DNA of 64,000 bases from Acidovorax facilis (GCF_023913775.1 NZ_JAMXAX010000001.1:204898-268897), one strand, 5' to 3'. Positions 17,361 through 26,512 are shown, counted from the stretch's first letter. Notes: generated from the letters alone by a model not told the origin. Made by a program: numbers and translations.

Positions 17361-18053
17361 ATGCTCACCGTCCAAAACATCAACCAGTACTACGGCGGCT
17401 CCCACATCCTGCGCGACGTGAGCCTCACCGCCCAGGCCGGCAAAGTCACCGTCCTCCTCGGCCGCAACGGTGTGGGCAAAACCACGCTGCTCAAAAGCCT
17501 CATGGGCCTCGTCCCCATCAAAAGCGGGGGCATCACGTTCGACGGCAAACCCATCGACAAAACGACGCCGTACGACCGCGCCCGCGCCGGCATCGGCTTT
17601 GTCCCCCAGGGCCGTGAAATCTTCGGCCGCCTCACCGTGGAAGAAAACCTGCGCATGGGCCTGGCCTACAAAAGCGGCTCCACGCCCGTGCCCCCGCACC
17701 TGTACGAGCTGTTCCCCGTGCTTAAGCAAATGCTCAAACGCCGGGGGGGAGACCTATCCGGCGGGCAACAGCAGCAGCTGGCCATCGCCCGCGCCCTGGC
17801 CCCCGGCCCACGTTTGCTCATCCTGGACGAGCCCACCGAAGGCATCCAGCCCAGCATCATCAAAGACATCGGCCGCGTCATTCGCATGCTGGCAGACAAG
17901 GGAGAAATGGCCATCCTGCTGTGCGAGCAGTACTACGACTTCGCGCAGGAGCTGGCCGATGACTACCTGGTGATGGAGCGCGGCGAAGTGATTGCGCGCG
18001 GCCCGGGCAGCGAGATGGAAGCCAAGGGAATTCGCAATCTGGTCGCCATCTGA
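17361..18053 (+). CDS. urtE: Urea ABC transporter ATP-binding protein UrtE
   Basis: This is a 230-residue ATPase, the second nucleotide-binding subunit of the urea importer. It shows the UrtE start MLTVQNINQYYGGSHILRDV, Walker A GRNGVGKTTL, Q-loop region VPQGREIFGRLTVEENL, signature LSGGQQQQLAIARAL, Walker B LLILDEPTEGIQPSI and H-loop region AILLCEQYYDFA. The last has Glu-Gln where many ABC proteins have a His, as is usual for UrtE/LivF. The gene is separated from urtD by dispersed repeats and lacks an obvious ribosome-binding site, so its expression relative to urtABCD may be altered. Confidence 0.94.
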   Translation: MLTVQNINQYYGGSHILRDVSLTAQAGKVTVLLGRNGVGKTTLLKSLMGLVPIKSGGITFDGKPIDKTTPYDRARAGIGFVPQGREIFGRLTVEENLRMGLAYKSGSTPVPPHLYELFPVLKQMLKRRGGDLSGGQQQQLAIARALAPGPRLLILDEPTEGIQPSIIKDIGRVIRMLADKGEMAILLCEQYYDFAQELADDYLVMERGEVIARGPGSEMEAKGIRNLVAI

Positions 18054-18071
18054 ATGAAGGCGACAAGACGC

Positions 18072-18932
18072 TCAGGCCTGGGCCTGCACCAGGCGGTTTT
18101 GTGAACCACGCCAGCGCGACACACTTTCCATGATCAGCACCGTGCACAGCACCCAGGTGCCCGCCAGCAGCCAGCCCGCCAGCACATCGCTTGCGTAGTG
18201 CACCTGCAGCACCACGCGGCTCCAGCCAGTGGTGAAGGTGAGCGCGCCCGCTGCCAGCACCGCAGGCAAGTGCCAGGGCCTTGGCAGCAGGCGGGTAGCC
18301 AGGTAGGCCAGCATGGCGAAGGCCGCCATCGACGCGCTGCTGTGCCCGCTTGGAAAGCTGAAACCGTGGGCCTGTGCAATGCCATGTTCGTATTCCGGCC
18401 GCACGCGTTCGAACAGTTTTTTCAGGATCTTGGTCAGTGCACCATTGCCCGCCAGGGCCACCAGCCAGCCGGTGGCCAGTAGGCGCTGCTGGCACGCCCA
18501 CAGCAGCGCCGCCACCACCACGGTGCACCCAGTCAGCACCCACGAATCGCCCAGGTGCGTTAGCACTGCAAACCACTGCAGCACGGCCGTGTCGGCGTGC
18601 GTGCGCAGTCCTTGCGCAATGGCATCGTCCAGTGTTCCCCAACGGCCGCCCCCGCTCCAGCTTTCGGCCAGTTCGGCCATCGTGGCGCCCGCCAGCACCA
18701 GTGCGAATGCGCTGGCTCCCATGGCGGCCAGCACCACCCCATACGCCTGCGCGGGCAAAAACCTGCGCAGCGGCGGGCTGTGGTGCTGCGCGGTGCGCAA
18801 GCCGACCAAGGCCAGCGCGCCCACCAGGGCCGAGGCCACCATGCCTGCCACCCACCATTCCATCGGGTAGCGCGCCAGCAGCGCCCCCAGCGCGGCAAGG
18901 TCCATCGGGGTCGTGAGTGTCGTTGTCGTCAT
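18072..18932 (-). CDS. PAP2-family membrane phosphatase
   Basis: This 286-residue integral membrane protein has the three PAP2/acid phosphatase motifs: KKLFERVRP (KxxxxxxRP), FPSGHS (PSGH) and SRVVLQVHYASD (SRxxxxxHxxxD). About six hydrophobic segments are visible. Such enzymes dephosphorylate phosphatidic acid, phosphatidylglycerophosphate or undecaprenyl pyrophosphate at the membrane. Its 3' end is convergent with urtE (18 bp between stops). A divergent lipid-kinase gene lies 290 bp away, so lipid phosphate metabolism is a plausible common theme. Confidence 0.85.
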   Translation of the reverse strand: MTTTTLTTPMDLAALGALLARYPMEWWVAGMVASALVGALALVGLRTAQHHSPPLRRFLPAQAYGVVLAAMGASAFALVLAGATMAELAESWSGGGRWGTLDDAIAQGLRTHADTAVLQWFAVLTHLGDSWVLTGCTVVVAALLWACQQRLLATGWLVALAGNGALTKILKKLFERVRPEYEHGIAQAHGFSFPSGHSSASMAAFAMLAYLATRLLPRPWHLPAVLAAGALTFTTGWSRVVLQVHYASDVLAGWLLAGTWVLCTVLIMESVSRWRGSQNRLVQAQA

Positions 18933-19222
18933 CGGGTGCTGGTGGCTTTCTGCGTTTTGTTTTGGAAGTCAATATGAGGGAGCCGGGCGTTGTAACCGAG
19001 TTCCCTACACCCCGCCACAGCGAAGGTGTATGCCCCCTTGCCATGGGCCGTCTGTCGGCAAACTCTGACAGGGCAAGGGCGCAGCTGCTGGCTGCGGCAG
19101 GGGCGCGGCGGGGCGATCATTCAGGTCACCGCATTACACAATTCAGGATGGCTGCAGGGGGCTCCCGGGCACAATCCGTGCCCGACGCTCCAGGCGTTGC
19201 CTCCTGACGCAGCCGTCGAACC

Positions 19223-20290
19223 ATGACCCCTTCCGAGCATCCCCATCCTGTCCGTCCCCACGGGCCCATCCACCTGGTGGTGCCCAAGCGCCCCGGGGCC
19301 GACCTGGACCTGCTGCGCGCCAAGCTGGAAGGCGTGCCCGCCTTGCAGGAGCACGACGTGGTCTGGCATGTGCCCGACCAGCGCGGCGACATCGTGCAGC
19401 TGGCGCGCGATGCCGCGCAGGCTGCGCTGGCCGATGGCGGGCTGGTGGTGGCGGCAGGGGGTGACGGCACCATCAACGCCGTGGCCTCGGCGGCGCTGCT
19501 GGCGGGGGTGCCACTGGGGGTGGTGCCCATGGGCACGTTCAACTACTTCAGTCGCGAACACGGCCTGGCGCTGGACCCCGAAGCCGCCGTGCAAGACATG
19601 CTGCAGGCGCTGCGCAACGGCGACCTGCGCCCCGTGCAGGTCGGTTTTGTCAACCGGCGCATGTTTGTCGTCAACGCCAGTGTGGGCCTGTACCCCAAGA
19701 TGTTGGCCGACCGCGAAATGGCCTCGCGCCGCTTTGGTCGAAAGCGCTGGGTGGCCGTGGCGGCTGCGGTTTGGAGCATGTTCCGCCCCTCGGCGGGCCG
19801 CCGCTGGCGCGTAGTGATGAAGACCGACCGTGGTGCCCAGGCGCAGCAAGAGGAGCACCTGGTCACCACGCTGTTTGTGGGCAACAACCCTTTGCAGCTC
19901 GACCGCATGGGCCTGCCGCAGGCGCAAACCGTGGCCGACGGCGGCAAGCTGGCCGTGGTCATGCTCAAGCCCCAAGGCCGCTGGGCCATAGCGCGCACCG
20001 TGTGGAACGCGGCCACCGGGCAGTTGCACAAAGACAATGCCGTGGTCAGCATGGCCTGTACCGAGCTGACCGTCACCCCCGCCAGTTGGCGTCCACCGCA
20101 AGTCAAGCTGGCGTTTGATGGCGAGCGCGAATGGATGGTGCCGCCCCTGCATTTCCGCCTGAGCGAGCGCCCGCTGTGGCTGGTGGCGCCCACCACCTTG
20201 ATGCGTGATGATGAGCAGGAGGGCGAGACCCAGGGTGCGCCAGTTGCAGCGCCAGAGCCCGCGTCGGTGCCCGGTCTCGTGCCTGCATGA
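19223..20290 (+). CDS. Diacylglycerol kinase-like lipid kinase
   Basis: This 355-residue protein has a DAGK catalytic domain. The nucleotide-binding GGDGT lies in LVVAAGGDGTINAVASAALL, followed by GVVPMGTFNYFSREHGLALD. The C-terminal beta-sandwich half includes TLFVGNNPLQLDRMG and FDGEREWMVPPLHFRL, so the domain pair is complete. The FNYFSREHG motif, in place of the usual GTxNdfAR, is typical of a proteobacterial subgroup. It is followed after 19 bp by a metallophosphoesterase gene on the same strand, a pairing that suggests a two-gene operon. The lipid substrate is not known. Confidence 0.87.
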   Translation: MTPSEHPHPVRPHGPIHLVVPKRPGADLDLLRAKLEGVPALQEHDVVWHVPDQRGDIVQLARDAAQAALADGGLVVAAGGDGTINAVASAALLAGVPLGVVPMGTFNYFSREHGLALDPEAAVQDMLQALRNGDLRPVQVGFVNRRMFVVNASVGLYPKMLADREMASRRFGRKRWVAVAAAVWSMFRPSAGRRWRVVMKTDRGAQAQQEEHLVTTLFVGNNPLQLDRMGLPQAQTVADGGKLAVVMLKPQGRWAIARTVWNAATGQLHKDNAVVSMACTELTVTPASWRPPQVKLAFDGEREWMVPPLHFRLSERPLWLVAPTTLMRDDEQEGETQGAPVAAPEPASVPGLVPA

Positions 20291-20309
20291 CATTGGCCTG
20301 AAAGCACCG

Positions 20310-21104
20310 ATGACCGTTTTGATGCACCTCTCGGATCTGCACTTTGGTGCACACGATCCTGCGGTGTGTGCGGCGGCCCAACGGCTGGCGCAGCGGCTGG
20401 GCGTGGCGATGGTGGTGGTGTCCGGCGACCTGACGCAGCGCGCCACCGCCGTGCAGTTTGAGCAGGCCGCGCGATTTGTCAAAGGCCTGCATGCCCGCTC
20501 TACCCTGGTGCTGGCGGGCAACCACGACCTGCCGCTGTTTGCCTGGTGGATGCGCTGGGGCCGCGCCTACGAGCGTTATGCCCACCAGTTCGGCATCGAT
20601 CAGGAGCCTGTGCGGCAGACGGGCGCCTTTTATGTGGTGGGCGTGAACACCACCCGCGCCTGGCGGCACGAGCGGGGCAGCCTGTCGTGGGCGCAGATCG
20701 ATCATGTGGCCATGCTGCTGGCGCGCGCCCCGCCAGATGCCTGGCGCATCGTGGCCAGCCACCACCCCCTGGTGTCCCGCGACGCCGCCGACCGCGCGCA
20801 CCGGCCCCACCGGGCGGACGAAGCATTGCAACGCTGGCGCGCGGCGGGTGCCCATATGCTGCTGTCAGGCCACGTGCATGAACCCAGCGTGTTGCAGCCC
20901 CTGCCGGGCCTGTGGGCCTGCCGCGCTGGCACGGCGGTATCGCACCGCCTGCGCCACGGCAGCCCCAACAGCCTGGTGGTGCTGACGGTAGAAGCCTCAG
21001 GCGCCGCCGTGGGGGGCTGGGCCCGCTATGCCGCGCGCTGGGATTACGACGAAGCGGCAGGGGAGTTTGTGTGTGTGCAGCGGCAGGCGGTGGGGGCGGA
21101 GTGA
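20310..21104 (+). CDS. Calcineurin-like metallophosphoesterase
   Basis: This 264-residue cytoplasmic protein has the full set of dimetal-phosphoesterase motifs: LSDLHFG (D, H), VSGDLTQRA (GD), LAGNHDLP (GNHD), ASHHPLV (H) and SGHVHEPSV (GHxH). The arrangement is that of the CpdA/3',5'-cAMP phosphodiesterase-like group. The ATG at 20310 was chosen because the upstream in-frame Met lies within the lipid kinase gene. The reaction could be on cyclic nucleotides or on phospholipid derivatives. Co-transcription with the lipid kinase is likely. Confidence 0.87.
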   Translation: MTVLMHLSDLHFGAHDPAVCAAAQRLAQRLGVAMVVVSGDLTQRATAVQFEQAARFVKGLHARSTLVLAGNHDLPLFAWWMRWGRAYERYAHQFGIDQEPVRQTGAFYVVGVNTTRAWRHERGSLSWAQIDHVAMLLARAPPDAWRIVASHHPLVSRDAADRAHRPHRADEALQRWRAAGAHMLLSGHVHEPSVLQPLPGLWACRAGTAVSHRLRHGSPNSLVVLTVEASGAAVGGWARYAARWDYDEAAGEFVCVQRQAVGAE

Positions 21105-21140
21105 ATCGTGGACCCGCGGAGGCCGGGAGCGGCGCTTGAT

Positions 21141-21166
21141 AAAAAAGGGGCGCCCAAAGGCGCCCC
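21141..21166 (-). terminator. Rho-independent terminator of the porin gene
   Basis: GGGGCGCC-CAAA-GGCGCCCC is an 8-bp perfect stem with a run of six T on the minus-strand side, placed 39 bp past the porin stop. It could also slow transcription from the plus-strand phosphoesterase gene. Confidence 0.85.
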
Positions 21167-21204
21167 AACCTTGGGACTCTCCGTAAACCTTTCTGAAAAA
21201 CGGA

Positions 21205-22389
21205 TCAAAACCGGTGGCGCACCCCCACCGCAAAGCCGGTGCCCTGTGCGCTGACTACAGACGGCGGCGCAGGCAGTGTGCGGGTCTGGGTGCTGTCGCG
21301 CATCACCATGGCATACAGGTCCGTGCGCTTGGACAGGAAATAGTCATACCCCAGGGTGAACACCTTGCGCTCCACATTGCCGCCCGCCACCGTGGCAGGC
21401 ACGGGGCCCACGGTGTCGCTGGTGCGGCGCACCGCGTAGCCCGCCAGCACACGGCCTGCACCCACGGGCACAGCGGCGCTCACATCCCACACCCGATACG
21501 ACAGGTTGAGCGGCGCAGCGGCCGTGCCCCGGTTTTCAATGCGGCCCAGGTGGGCAAACAGCCTGACCACCTCGAAGTCGTACGACGCGGCCAGCTGCCA
21601 GGCGCGTGTGTCGTTGGGCGAGGTGCCGTCGGCAAAGGTGCCGGGGTTCTTCTTCACGCTCTGCCACGCCAGCGATGCGGCCCACGGGCCTTGGGCATAG
21701 GCCAGCCGTGCCGCGCTGTTGCCGCCGCCCTGGGCTTCCGAGATGGCATGTGCCACCGAGGCATTGAAGCCCGCGACGCTGGGGCTGTCATACACCACCG
21801 AGTTGGCCCATGCCGTGCCACCCGTGAGCGGGCTGCCGATGAAGGTGACCAGGTTCAGCGGCCCCAGCACGGTGGAGTCGCCAAACGCGTTGGAGGTGAT
21901 GGAGTTCAGGAACAGCAGCGATGTGACATTGCCCAGCCGCACGCGGCCCCAGTCGCGGTGCGACACGCCCACCCAGGCGGCGCGCGAGAACACGGGGTCG
22001 GCAGCCACGTTCACGGGTGCGGGCAGCGCATCACTGCGGCCGGTGGCGCCCGAGTCGTTGCGCACAAAGGACGACAGCTCGAACTGTGCCGACAGCCCGC
22101 CGCCCAGGTCTTCGGTGCCGCGCACGCCCCAGTGGCTGGTTGACATGCCGCCACCGTCCAGTTTGGTCACGGCGCGGTCCTGCGCGTTGATGCCGGCGGC
22201 GGGGCCCGCAAAGCGGCCCACGGCGGCATCGACCAGGCCATACAGCTGCAGTCCGGGGCCAGATGCTGGCTGTGCCTGCGCGGCGAGGGTGGTGGCAGAC
22301 AGGGCTGCAGCGGTGCCCAGGGCGCGTGTCCAGCGCCGACGGGCCCGAGGGTGGAAGAGGTGGGGCGTGGGGGAGGTGTGAGGTTTCAT
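21205..22389 (-). CDS. Gram-negative porin (trimeric, OmpC-like)
   Basis: This is a 394-residue outer-membrane porin. Residues 1-40 are an unusually long Arg-rich signal peptide (GTAAALSATTLAAQAQ). The mature start LQLYGLVDAAVGR is the canonical betaproteobacterial porin first strand, SHWGVRGTEDLGGGLSAQFE follows, and the chain ends in VGVRHRF with the terminal Phe needed for barrel assembly. YDFEVVRLFAHLGRIE and LGYDYFLSKRTDLYAMV are typical strands. It is followed by a strong terminator. Substrate specificity is unknown; there is no obvious link with its neighbours. Confidence 0.9.
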   Translation of the reverse strand: MKPHTSPTPHLFHPRARRRWTRALGTAAALSATTLAAQAQPASGPGLQLYGLVDAAVGRFAGPAAGINAQDRAVTKLDGGGMSTSHWGVRGTEDLGGGLSAQFELSSFVRNDSGATGRSDALPAPVNVAADPVFSRAAWVGVSHRDWGRVRLGNVTSLLFLNSITSNAFGDSTVLGPLNLVTFIGSPLTGGTAWANSVVYDSPSVAGFNASVAHAISEAQGGGNSAARLAYAQGPWAASLAWQSVKKNPGTFADGTSPNDTRAWQLAASYDFEVVRLFAHLGRIENRGTAAAPLNLSYRVWDVSAAVPVGAGRVLAGYAVRRTSDTVGPVPATVAGGNVERKVFTLGYDYFLSKRTDLYAMVMRDSTQTRTLPAPPSVVSAQGTGFAVGVRHRF

Positions 22390-22686
22390 GGTGTCTTTCG
22401 ATGGGTGAGGGGCAAGCGGAGGGCGAACCGGTCCACGGCGCAGCCAGGGCTGTTCCGAAAACGCAGTTCAACGGGGGAGGGCGTCAGCGCGTTGTGTGCG
22501 CCGGTTCGCGGCGGCTAAAGCGCGCCGGTCTGCCGCGCCGATGCCTGGGGTGGGGCGGCAGCGCAGGGCCCCAGCCACCTGGGGTGGCGGTGGGCAGGGG
22601 CCAGAAAAATGGGCGTGGCTGTGCCTGGCATGCGGCGCTCGCGCGGCAGTGCTGGTGATCGGGGCGGGGGTGTCAGCGGCTTGGCG

Positions 22687-23430
22687 TCAGTGCACCTGGC
22701 CTTCACAGGCGCCACGCATGCCTTGCGCGATGAAACGCACCAGCAGTGGCCCCGCTGCAGCCTCGTCGCCCGGCTGGTTCTGGCCGTACGACAGGCGCTC
22801 GATGCGCTGGTCGTTCACATGGTGCAGCAGCGCGCCCAGCGCGAACTGGTAGCACCACGCGGCTTGGCTGCGCGTGGCCTGGGGCAGGGCGGCGGCAATC
22901 GCATCAATGAACGCATGGGCCAGGGGGTCGAACAGCTCGCGGATGATGGGCTCGTCTTCTTCCAGGTGGTCGTTCATGCCACGTGACAGCAGGCGCAGAA
23001 AGTGGTGGCCCGCAGGCTGGCGGGCCACCTCCAGCACGGGCAGCACGAAGGCCTTGACGATTTCGTCCAGAAGCTGACCGGGTGGGGCCGCCTGCTGGGC
23101 TTGGGCCAGTGACTGCAGCCGCACATCGATGTAGCCCGCATGCGCGCGAAAGATGGCGTGGTACAGCGAGAGCTTGGGGCCGTAGTAGTAGCCCACCAGC
23201 GCCAGCGGCACACCGGCTTCGTCGGCAATGTCGCGGATCGACACGCCATGAAAGCCACGCGTGGCAAACAGCCGCTCGGCCGCCTGCAGGATGTTGGCCT
23301 GGCGGTTGGGGGCCAGCACTTCTTCGCTGGTGGCGCTGCGGGCGGCGGCACGCTTGCGCGCCGAGGCTTTCGCGGCAGGGGCGACGGGCACGGTGGCCGC
23401 AGTCTGGGGGGTGGATCGGGATTTGGGCAT
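22687..23430 (-). CDS. TetR-family transcriptional regulator
   Basis: This 247-residue repressor has an N-terminal Ala/Lys-rich tail (1-45) followed by the TetR helix-turn-helix (NILQAAERLFATRGFHGVSI, then RDIADEAGVPLALVGYYYGP). The C-terminal ligand-binding domain resembles the TetR_C/CerR type (ARQPAGHHFLRLLSRGMND). It is divergent from the Bug/cyclase/FAH operon across 169 bp containing two matching palindromic operators, which suggests local control and autoregulation. The start at 23430 was chosen because the in-frame codon upstream (23475) would run across the operator. Confidence 0.88.
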   Translation of the reverse strand: MPKSRSTPQTAATVPVAPAAKASARKRAAARSATSEEVLAPNRQANILQAAERLFATRGFHGVSIRDIADEAGVPLALVGYYYGPKLSLYHAIFRAHAGYIDVRLQSLAQAQQAAPPGQLLDEIVKAFVLPVLEVARQPAGHHFLRLLSRGMNDHLEEDEPIIRELFDPLAHAFIDAIAAALPQATRSQAAWCYQFALGALLHHVNDQRIERLSYGQNQPGDEAAAGPLLVRFIAQGMRGACEGQVH

Positions 23431-23438
23431 AGGCTGGT

Positions 23439-23454
23439 TTATACGGTTGTATAA
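23439..23454. promoter_or_regulatory. Probable TetR operator 1
   Basis: TTATACGGTTGTATAA is a palindrome with perfect 6-bp arms (TTATAC/GTATAA) around a 4-base centre, 9 bp upstream of the TetR start. A related site lies 56 bp further away. Confidence 0.65.
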
Positions 23455-23493
23455 ATTTATTGAACACTCGTACAAACCCCAGTCGATTTCAAT

Positions 23494-23509
23494 TTGTACG
23501 TTCGTATAA
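23494..23509. promoter_or_regulatory. Probable TetR operator 2
   Basis: TTGTACGTTCGTATAA shares the arms and spacing of operator 1 with one arm mismatch. It lies in the AT-rich stretch of the divergent promoter region, about 90 bp before the Bug gene. A half-site CGTACAA lies between the two. Confidence 0.6.
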
Positions 23510-23599
23510 TTTTTTCATGCCACCCGCTGCAGGCCCTGTCAGATTTGGCTTGCGGGGTGTCGCTGCAACGTCCATCCATTCCAACAGGAGACAGACACC

Positions 23600-24592
23600 A
23601 TGATCACCCGCCGCCGTTTCACCCAACTTTCTGCCGCCCTGCTGCCCACTCTGGGCGGTGCTCCTGCCGCCTGGGCGCAGGCCAGCAAAGACGCCATGCC
23701 CGACATGGCGCGCATCATCTCGGGCTTTCCGGCCGGGGGCACGGCCGATGCGCTGGCGCGCCGTGTGGGCGACCGCATGCGGGGCCACTACGCGGCATCC
23801 TTGGTGGTGGACAACAAGCCCGGCGCAGGTGGGCAGATCGGCATCCTCAACCTGCGCGACAGCCCGGCCGATGGCACCAGCCTGCTCATCACGCCGTCGT
23901 CCATGCTGTCCATCTACCCCTACACCTACCCCAAGCTGCGCTACACGCTGGACGATGTGGCGCCCGTGTCACTGGGCGCCATGTTCGACCACGGCCTGGC
24001 CGTGGGCCCCGGTGTGCCCGACAGCGTGCGCACGCTGGCCGACCTGCTGGACTGGATGCGCGCCAACCCCGGCAGCGCCAACTACGGCAGCCCCGGCGCA
24101 GGCTCCATGCCGCACATGGTGGGCGTGCTGCTGGGGCAATTCAGCAAGATCGACATGCGCCACATCGCCTACCGGGGCACGGTGCCCGGCATGCAAGACC
24201 TGCTGGGCGGGCAGATTCCCGCGTTCTGGGGGCCAATTGGCGACTACCTGCAGCATGGCAAGGGCGGCAAGCTGCGCGTGCTGGCCATTGCGGGCAGCAA
24301 GCGCTCACCGTTCCTGCAGCAGGTGCCCACGCTGACGGAGTTGGGCTACCTCCTCAAGGTCAGCGAGTGGTACGGCTTCTTTCTGCCCGGCAAGGCCACG
24401 CCCGAGACCATCAAGCGCGCATCCGATGCCCTGCAGGCCGCGTTGAACCAGCCCGAGGTGGTGGAGTACGGCAAGCAGTACGGCCTGGAGGTCAAGCCCT
24501 CCACCGCCGCGCAGCTGGCGCAGATGCTCAAGGCCGATGCCGACCAGTGGCGCGGCCTCATCAAGCAAACCGGCTTCACGGCCGAATCCTGA
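23600..24592 (+). CDS. Bug/TctC-family tripartite tricarboxylate transporter substrate-binding protein
   Basis: This 330-residue periplasmic binding protein has the twin-arginine-like leader MITRRRFTQLSAALLPTLGG, cleavage near AWA-QA, and the family start MARIISGFPAGGTADALARR followed by VVDNKPGAGGQIG. Betaproteobacteria carry many such orphan Bug proteins. No TctA/TctB membrane subunits are present here. It is first in an operon with a cyclase and an FAH-family hydrolase, so it probably delivers the carboxylic acid or cyclic compound that those enzymes degrade. Control by the divergent TetR regulator is likely. Confidence 0.9.
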   Translation: MITRRRFTQLSAALLPTLGGAPAAWAQASKDAMPDMARIISGFPAGGTADALARRVGDRMRGHYAASLVVDNKPGAGGQIGILNLRDSPADGTSLLITPSSMLSIYPYTYPKLRYTLDDVAPVSLGAMFDHGLAVGPGVPDSVRTLADLLDWMRANPGSANYGSPGAGSMPHMVGVLLGQFSKIDMRHIAYRGTVPGMQDLLGGQIPAFWGPIGDYLQHGKGGKLRVLAIAGSKRSPFLQQVPTLTELGYLLKVSEWYGFFLPGKATPETIKRASDALQAALNQPEVVEYGKQYGLEVKPSTAAQLAQMLKADADQWRGLIKQTGFTAES

Positions 24593-24626
24593 TCGCCTTG
24601 TTTCGACCTTTCCACCCGACCCCGCC

Positions 24627-25460
24627 ATGACCACCACGCTCGCCACATCTGCGCGCCGCATCATCGATATGTCGATGCACCTTGAAAACGATGTTGTCTC
24701 TGACCCGCCCGGTCTGGGCCCGCGCATCAACTACATCGACCACCAGATGAGCTTTGCGGACCTGGCGCAGTTCTTCCCCGGCCTGCAGAAGGAAGACCTG
24801 CCCGATGGCGAATCCTGGGCTGTGGAGGAGGTACAGCTCAACACCCACAACGGCACGCACCTGGACGCGCCGTACCACTTCGCCTCCACCATGGACGGCG
24901 GCCAGCGCGCGCTGTCCATCGACGAGGTGGATCTGAACTGGTGCTTCCAGCCCGCCGTGAAGCTGGACTTTCGCCACCTGCCTGACGGCTACGTGGTGCA
25001 GGCCGCCGATGTAGAGGCCGAACTTGCCCGCATCGGCCACACGCTGCAGCCGCTTCAGATCGTGGTGGTCAACACCCGCGCCGGCAGCGCCTACGGCACG
25101 CCGGGCTACACGCGTGCGGGCTGCGGCATGGGCTACGAGGCCACCATGTACCTGCTGGAGCGCGGCGTGCGCCTGACGGGCACCGACGCCTGGAGTTGGG
25201 ACGCCCCCTTTGCCTACACCGCGCAGCGCTATGCCGAAAGCGGCGATGCATCGCTGATCTGGGAGGGCCACAAGGCCGGGCGCGACATTGGCTACTGCCA
25301 CCTCGAAAAACTGCACAATCTGGAGGCGCTGCCCGCCAGCGGCTTTTACATCTCGTGCTTTCCGGTCAAGGTGCGCGGCGCCTCGGCAGGCTGGACGCGT
25401 GCCGTGGCGATCTTCGACCCGGTGCTGCCGCTGCAACCCGCTACCGGGGCGAAGCCATGA
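24627..25460 (+). CDS. Cyclase family protein (kynurenine formamidase-like)
   Basis: This 277-residue metal-dependent hydrolase of the cyclase/KynB superfamily has the metal motif HNGTHLDAPYH (HxGTHxDxPxH). The N-terminal region (IIDMSMHLENDVVSDPP) and the C-terminal FYISCFPVKVRGASAGWTRA are typical. Members hydrolyse amides, lactones or cyclic diketones. The start is at 24627 (ATGACCACC). The gene ends with ATGA shared with the following FAH gene. The substrate is likely the cyclic compound taken up through the neighbouring Bug protein; that is inference from context. Confidence 0.87.
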   Translation: MTTTLATSARRIIDMSMHLENDVVSDPPGLGPRINYIDHQMSFADLAQFFPGLQKEDLPDGESWAVEEVQLNTHNGTHLDAPYHFASTMDGGQRALSIDEVDLNWCFQPAVKLDFRHLPDGYVVQAADVEAELARIGHTLQPLQIVVVNTRAGSAYGTPGYTRAGCGMGYEATMYLLERGVRLTGTDAWSWDAPFAYTAQRYAESGDASLIWEGHKAGRDIGYCHLEKLHNLEALPASGFYISCFPVKVRGASAGWTRAVAIFDPVLPLQPATGAKP

Positions 25461-26440
25461 AACTTGCGACACTGCGAAACGGCCAGCGCGACGGCCGCCT
25501 GGTGGTCGTGTCGGCCGATGCGCGCCGCTGCATCGACGCCAGCCCCGTGGCCCCCACGCTGCTCGATGCCCTGGAGCGCTGGAGTGTGGTGGAGCCAGCA
25601 CTGCAAGACTTGTCCCGTACAGTGAACGCGCCCGCAGCCCTGGGCTCCATGCCCTTCGACGCCCGCGAATGCTCAGCCCCGCTGCCACGCACCTGGCAGT
25701 GGCTGGACGGCTCAGCGTTCTTGAACCACGGCCACCTCATGGAGCGCGCCTTCAAGGTGCCGCCCGTGGCCGACTTCGACACCATCCCGCTCATGTACCA
25801 GGGCGCAGCCGACGACTTTCTGGGCCCACACGACGATGTGGCCCTGCCGTCCGAATCCGACCAGATCGACTTTGAGGGCGAGTTTGGCGTGGTGCTCAGC
25901 GAAACACCCATGGGCGTCACCGCCGAAGAGGCGCTGCAGCATGTGCGCTTCATCGTGCTCATCAACGACTGGAGCCTGCGTGCCTTCGGCCCGCGCGAAG
26001 CCAAAAGCGGCTTCGGCTTTGTGCAGGCCAAGCCCTCCACCGCATTCGCGCCCATCGCCGTCACGCCCGACGAACTGGGCGCGGCGTGGAACGGCGGCCG
26101 CGTGCACCTGCGGCTGCAGACGCAGCGCAATGGCGAATGGTTTGGCCACCCGCATGGCGGCGCCATGCACTTTCACTTTGGCCAGTTGATCGCCCATGCA
26201 GCGCGCACGCGCAGGCTGTCGGCTGGCACCAGCATTGGCTCGGGCACTGTATCGAATGCGGATGTGAATGTGGGCTCGTCCTGCATTGCCGAGCGCCGCA
26301 TGGTGGAAGCCTTGGCTGGCGGTGCGCCGCGCACGTCGTTTCTGCGCTTTGGCGAGCGGGTGCGCATGGTGGCGCTCAATGACCGCGGTGAGCCCGGGCC
26401 GTTCGGTGTGCTGGAGCAGACCGTGGTGCAGGCTGAGTAA
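25457..26440 (+). CDS. Fumarylacetoacetate hydrolase family protein
   Basis: This 327-residue protein has the FAH fold. Metal-site acidic residues are visible in IDFEGEFGVVL and in the NDWSLR segment, and GSGTVSNADVNVGSSCIAER corresponds to the GTPxG-like substrate loop of the family. An N-terminal domain of about 80 residues precedes the catalytic part. Translation is coupled to the cyclase through a 4-bp ATGA overlap. Such enzymes hydrolyse C-C bonds of beta-diketones or decarboxylate keto acids in aromatic ring cleavage. With the cyclase and Bug protein it forms a small catabolic operon. Confidence 0.88.
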   Translation: MKLATLRNGQRDGRLVVVSADARRCIDASPVAPTLLDALERWSVVEPALQDLSRTVNAPAALGSMPFDARECSAPLPRTWQWLDGSAFLNHGHLMERAFKVPPVADFDTIPLMYQGAADDFLGPHDDVALPSESDQIDFEGEFGVVLSETPMGVTAEEALQHVRFIVLINDWSLRAFGPREAKSGFGFVQAKPSTAFAPIAVTPDELGAAWNGGRVHLRLQTQRNGEWFGHPHGGAMHFHFGQLIAHAARTRRLSAGTSIGSGTVSNADVNVGSSCIAERRMVEALAGGAPRTSFLRFGERVRMVALNDRGEPGPFGVLEQTVVQAE

Positions 26441-26462
26441 ACGGGTCGGTTGCAGGACAAGT

Positions 26463-26512
26463 GCTATATATTTTATAGCTACTTGCGCTTGATGAATAAG
26501 CGCTGCAGGCCA
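26463..26512. repeat. Short palindromic dispersed repeat, copy 5
   Basis: The core ATAGCTACTTGCGCTTGATG then AATAAGCGCTGCAGGCC follows the FAH gene. Confidence 0.78.

Noticed and set aside
21205..22389. Extra promoter or attenuator from the long porin signal region
   Set aside because: The Arg-rich N-terminus is unusual but no alternative start with a better ribosome-binding site is visible, and no leader structure was found.
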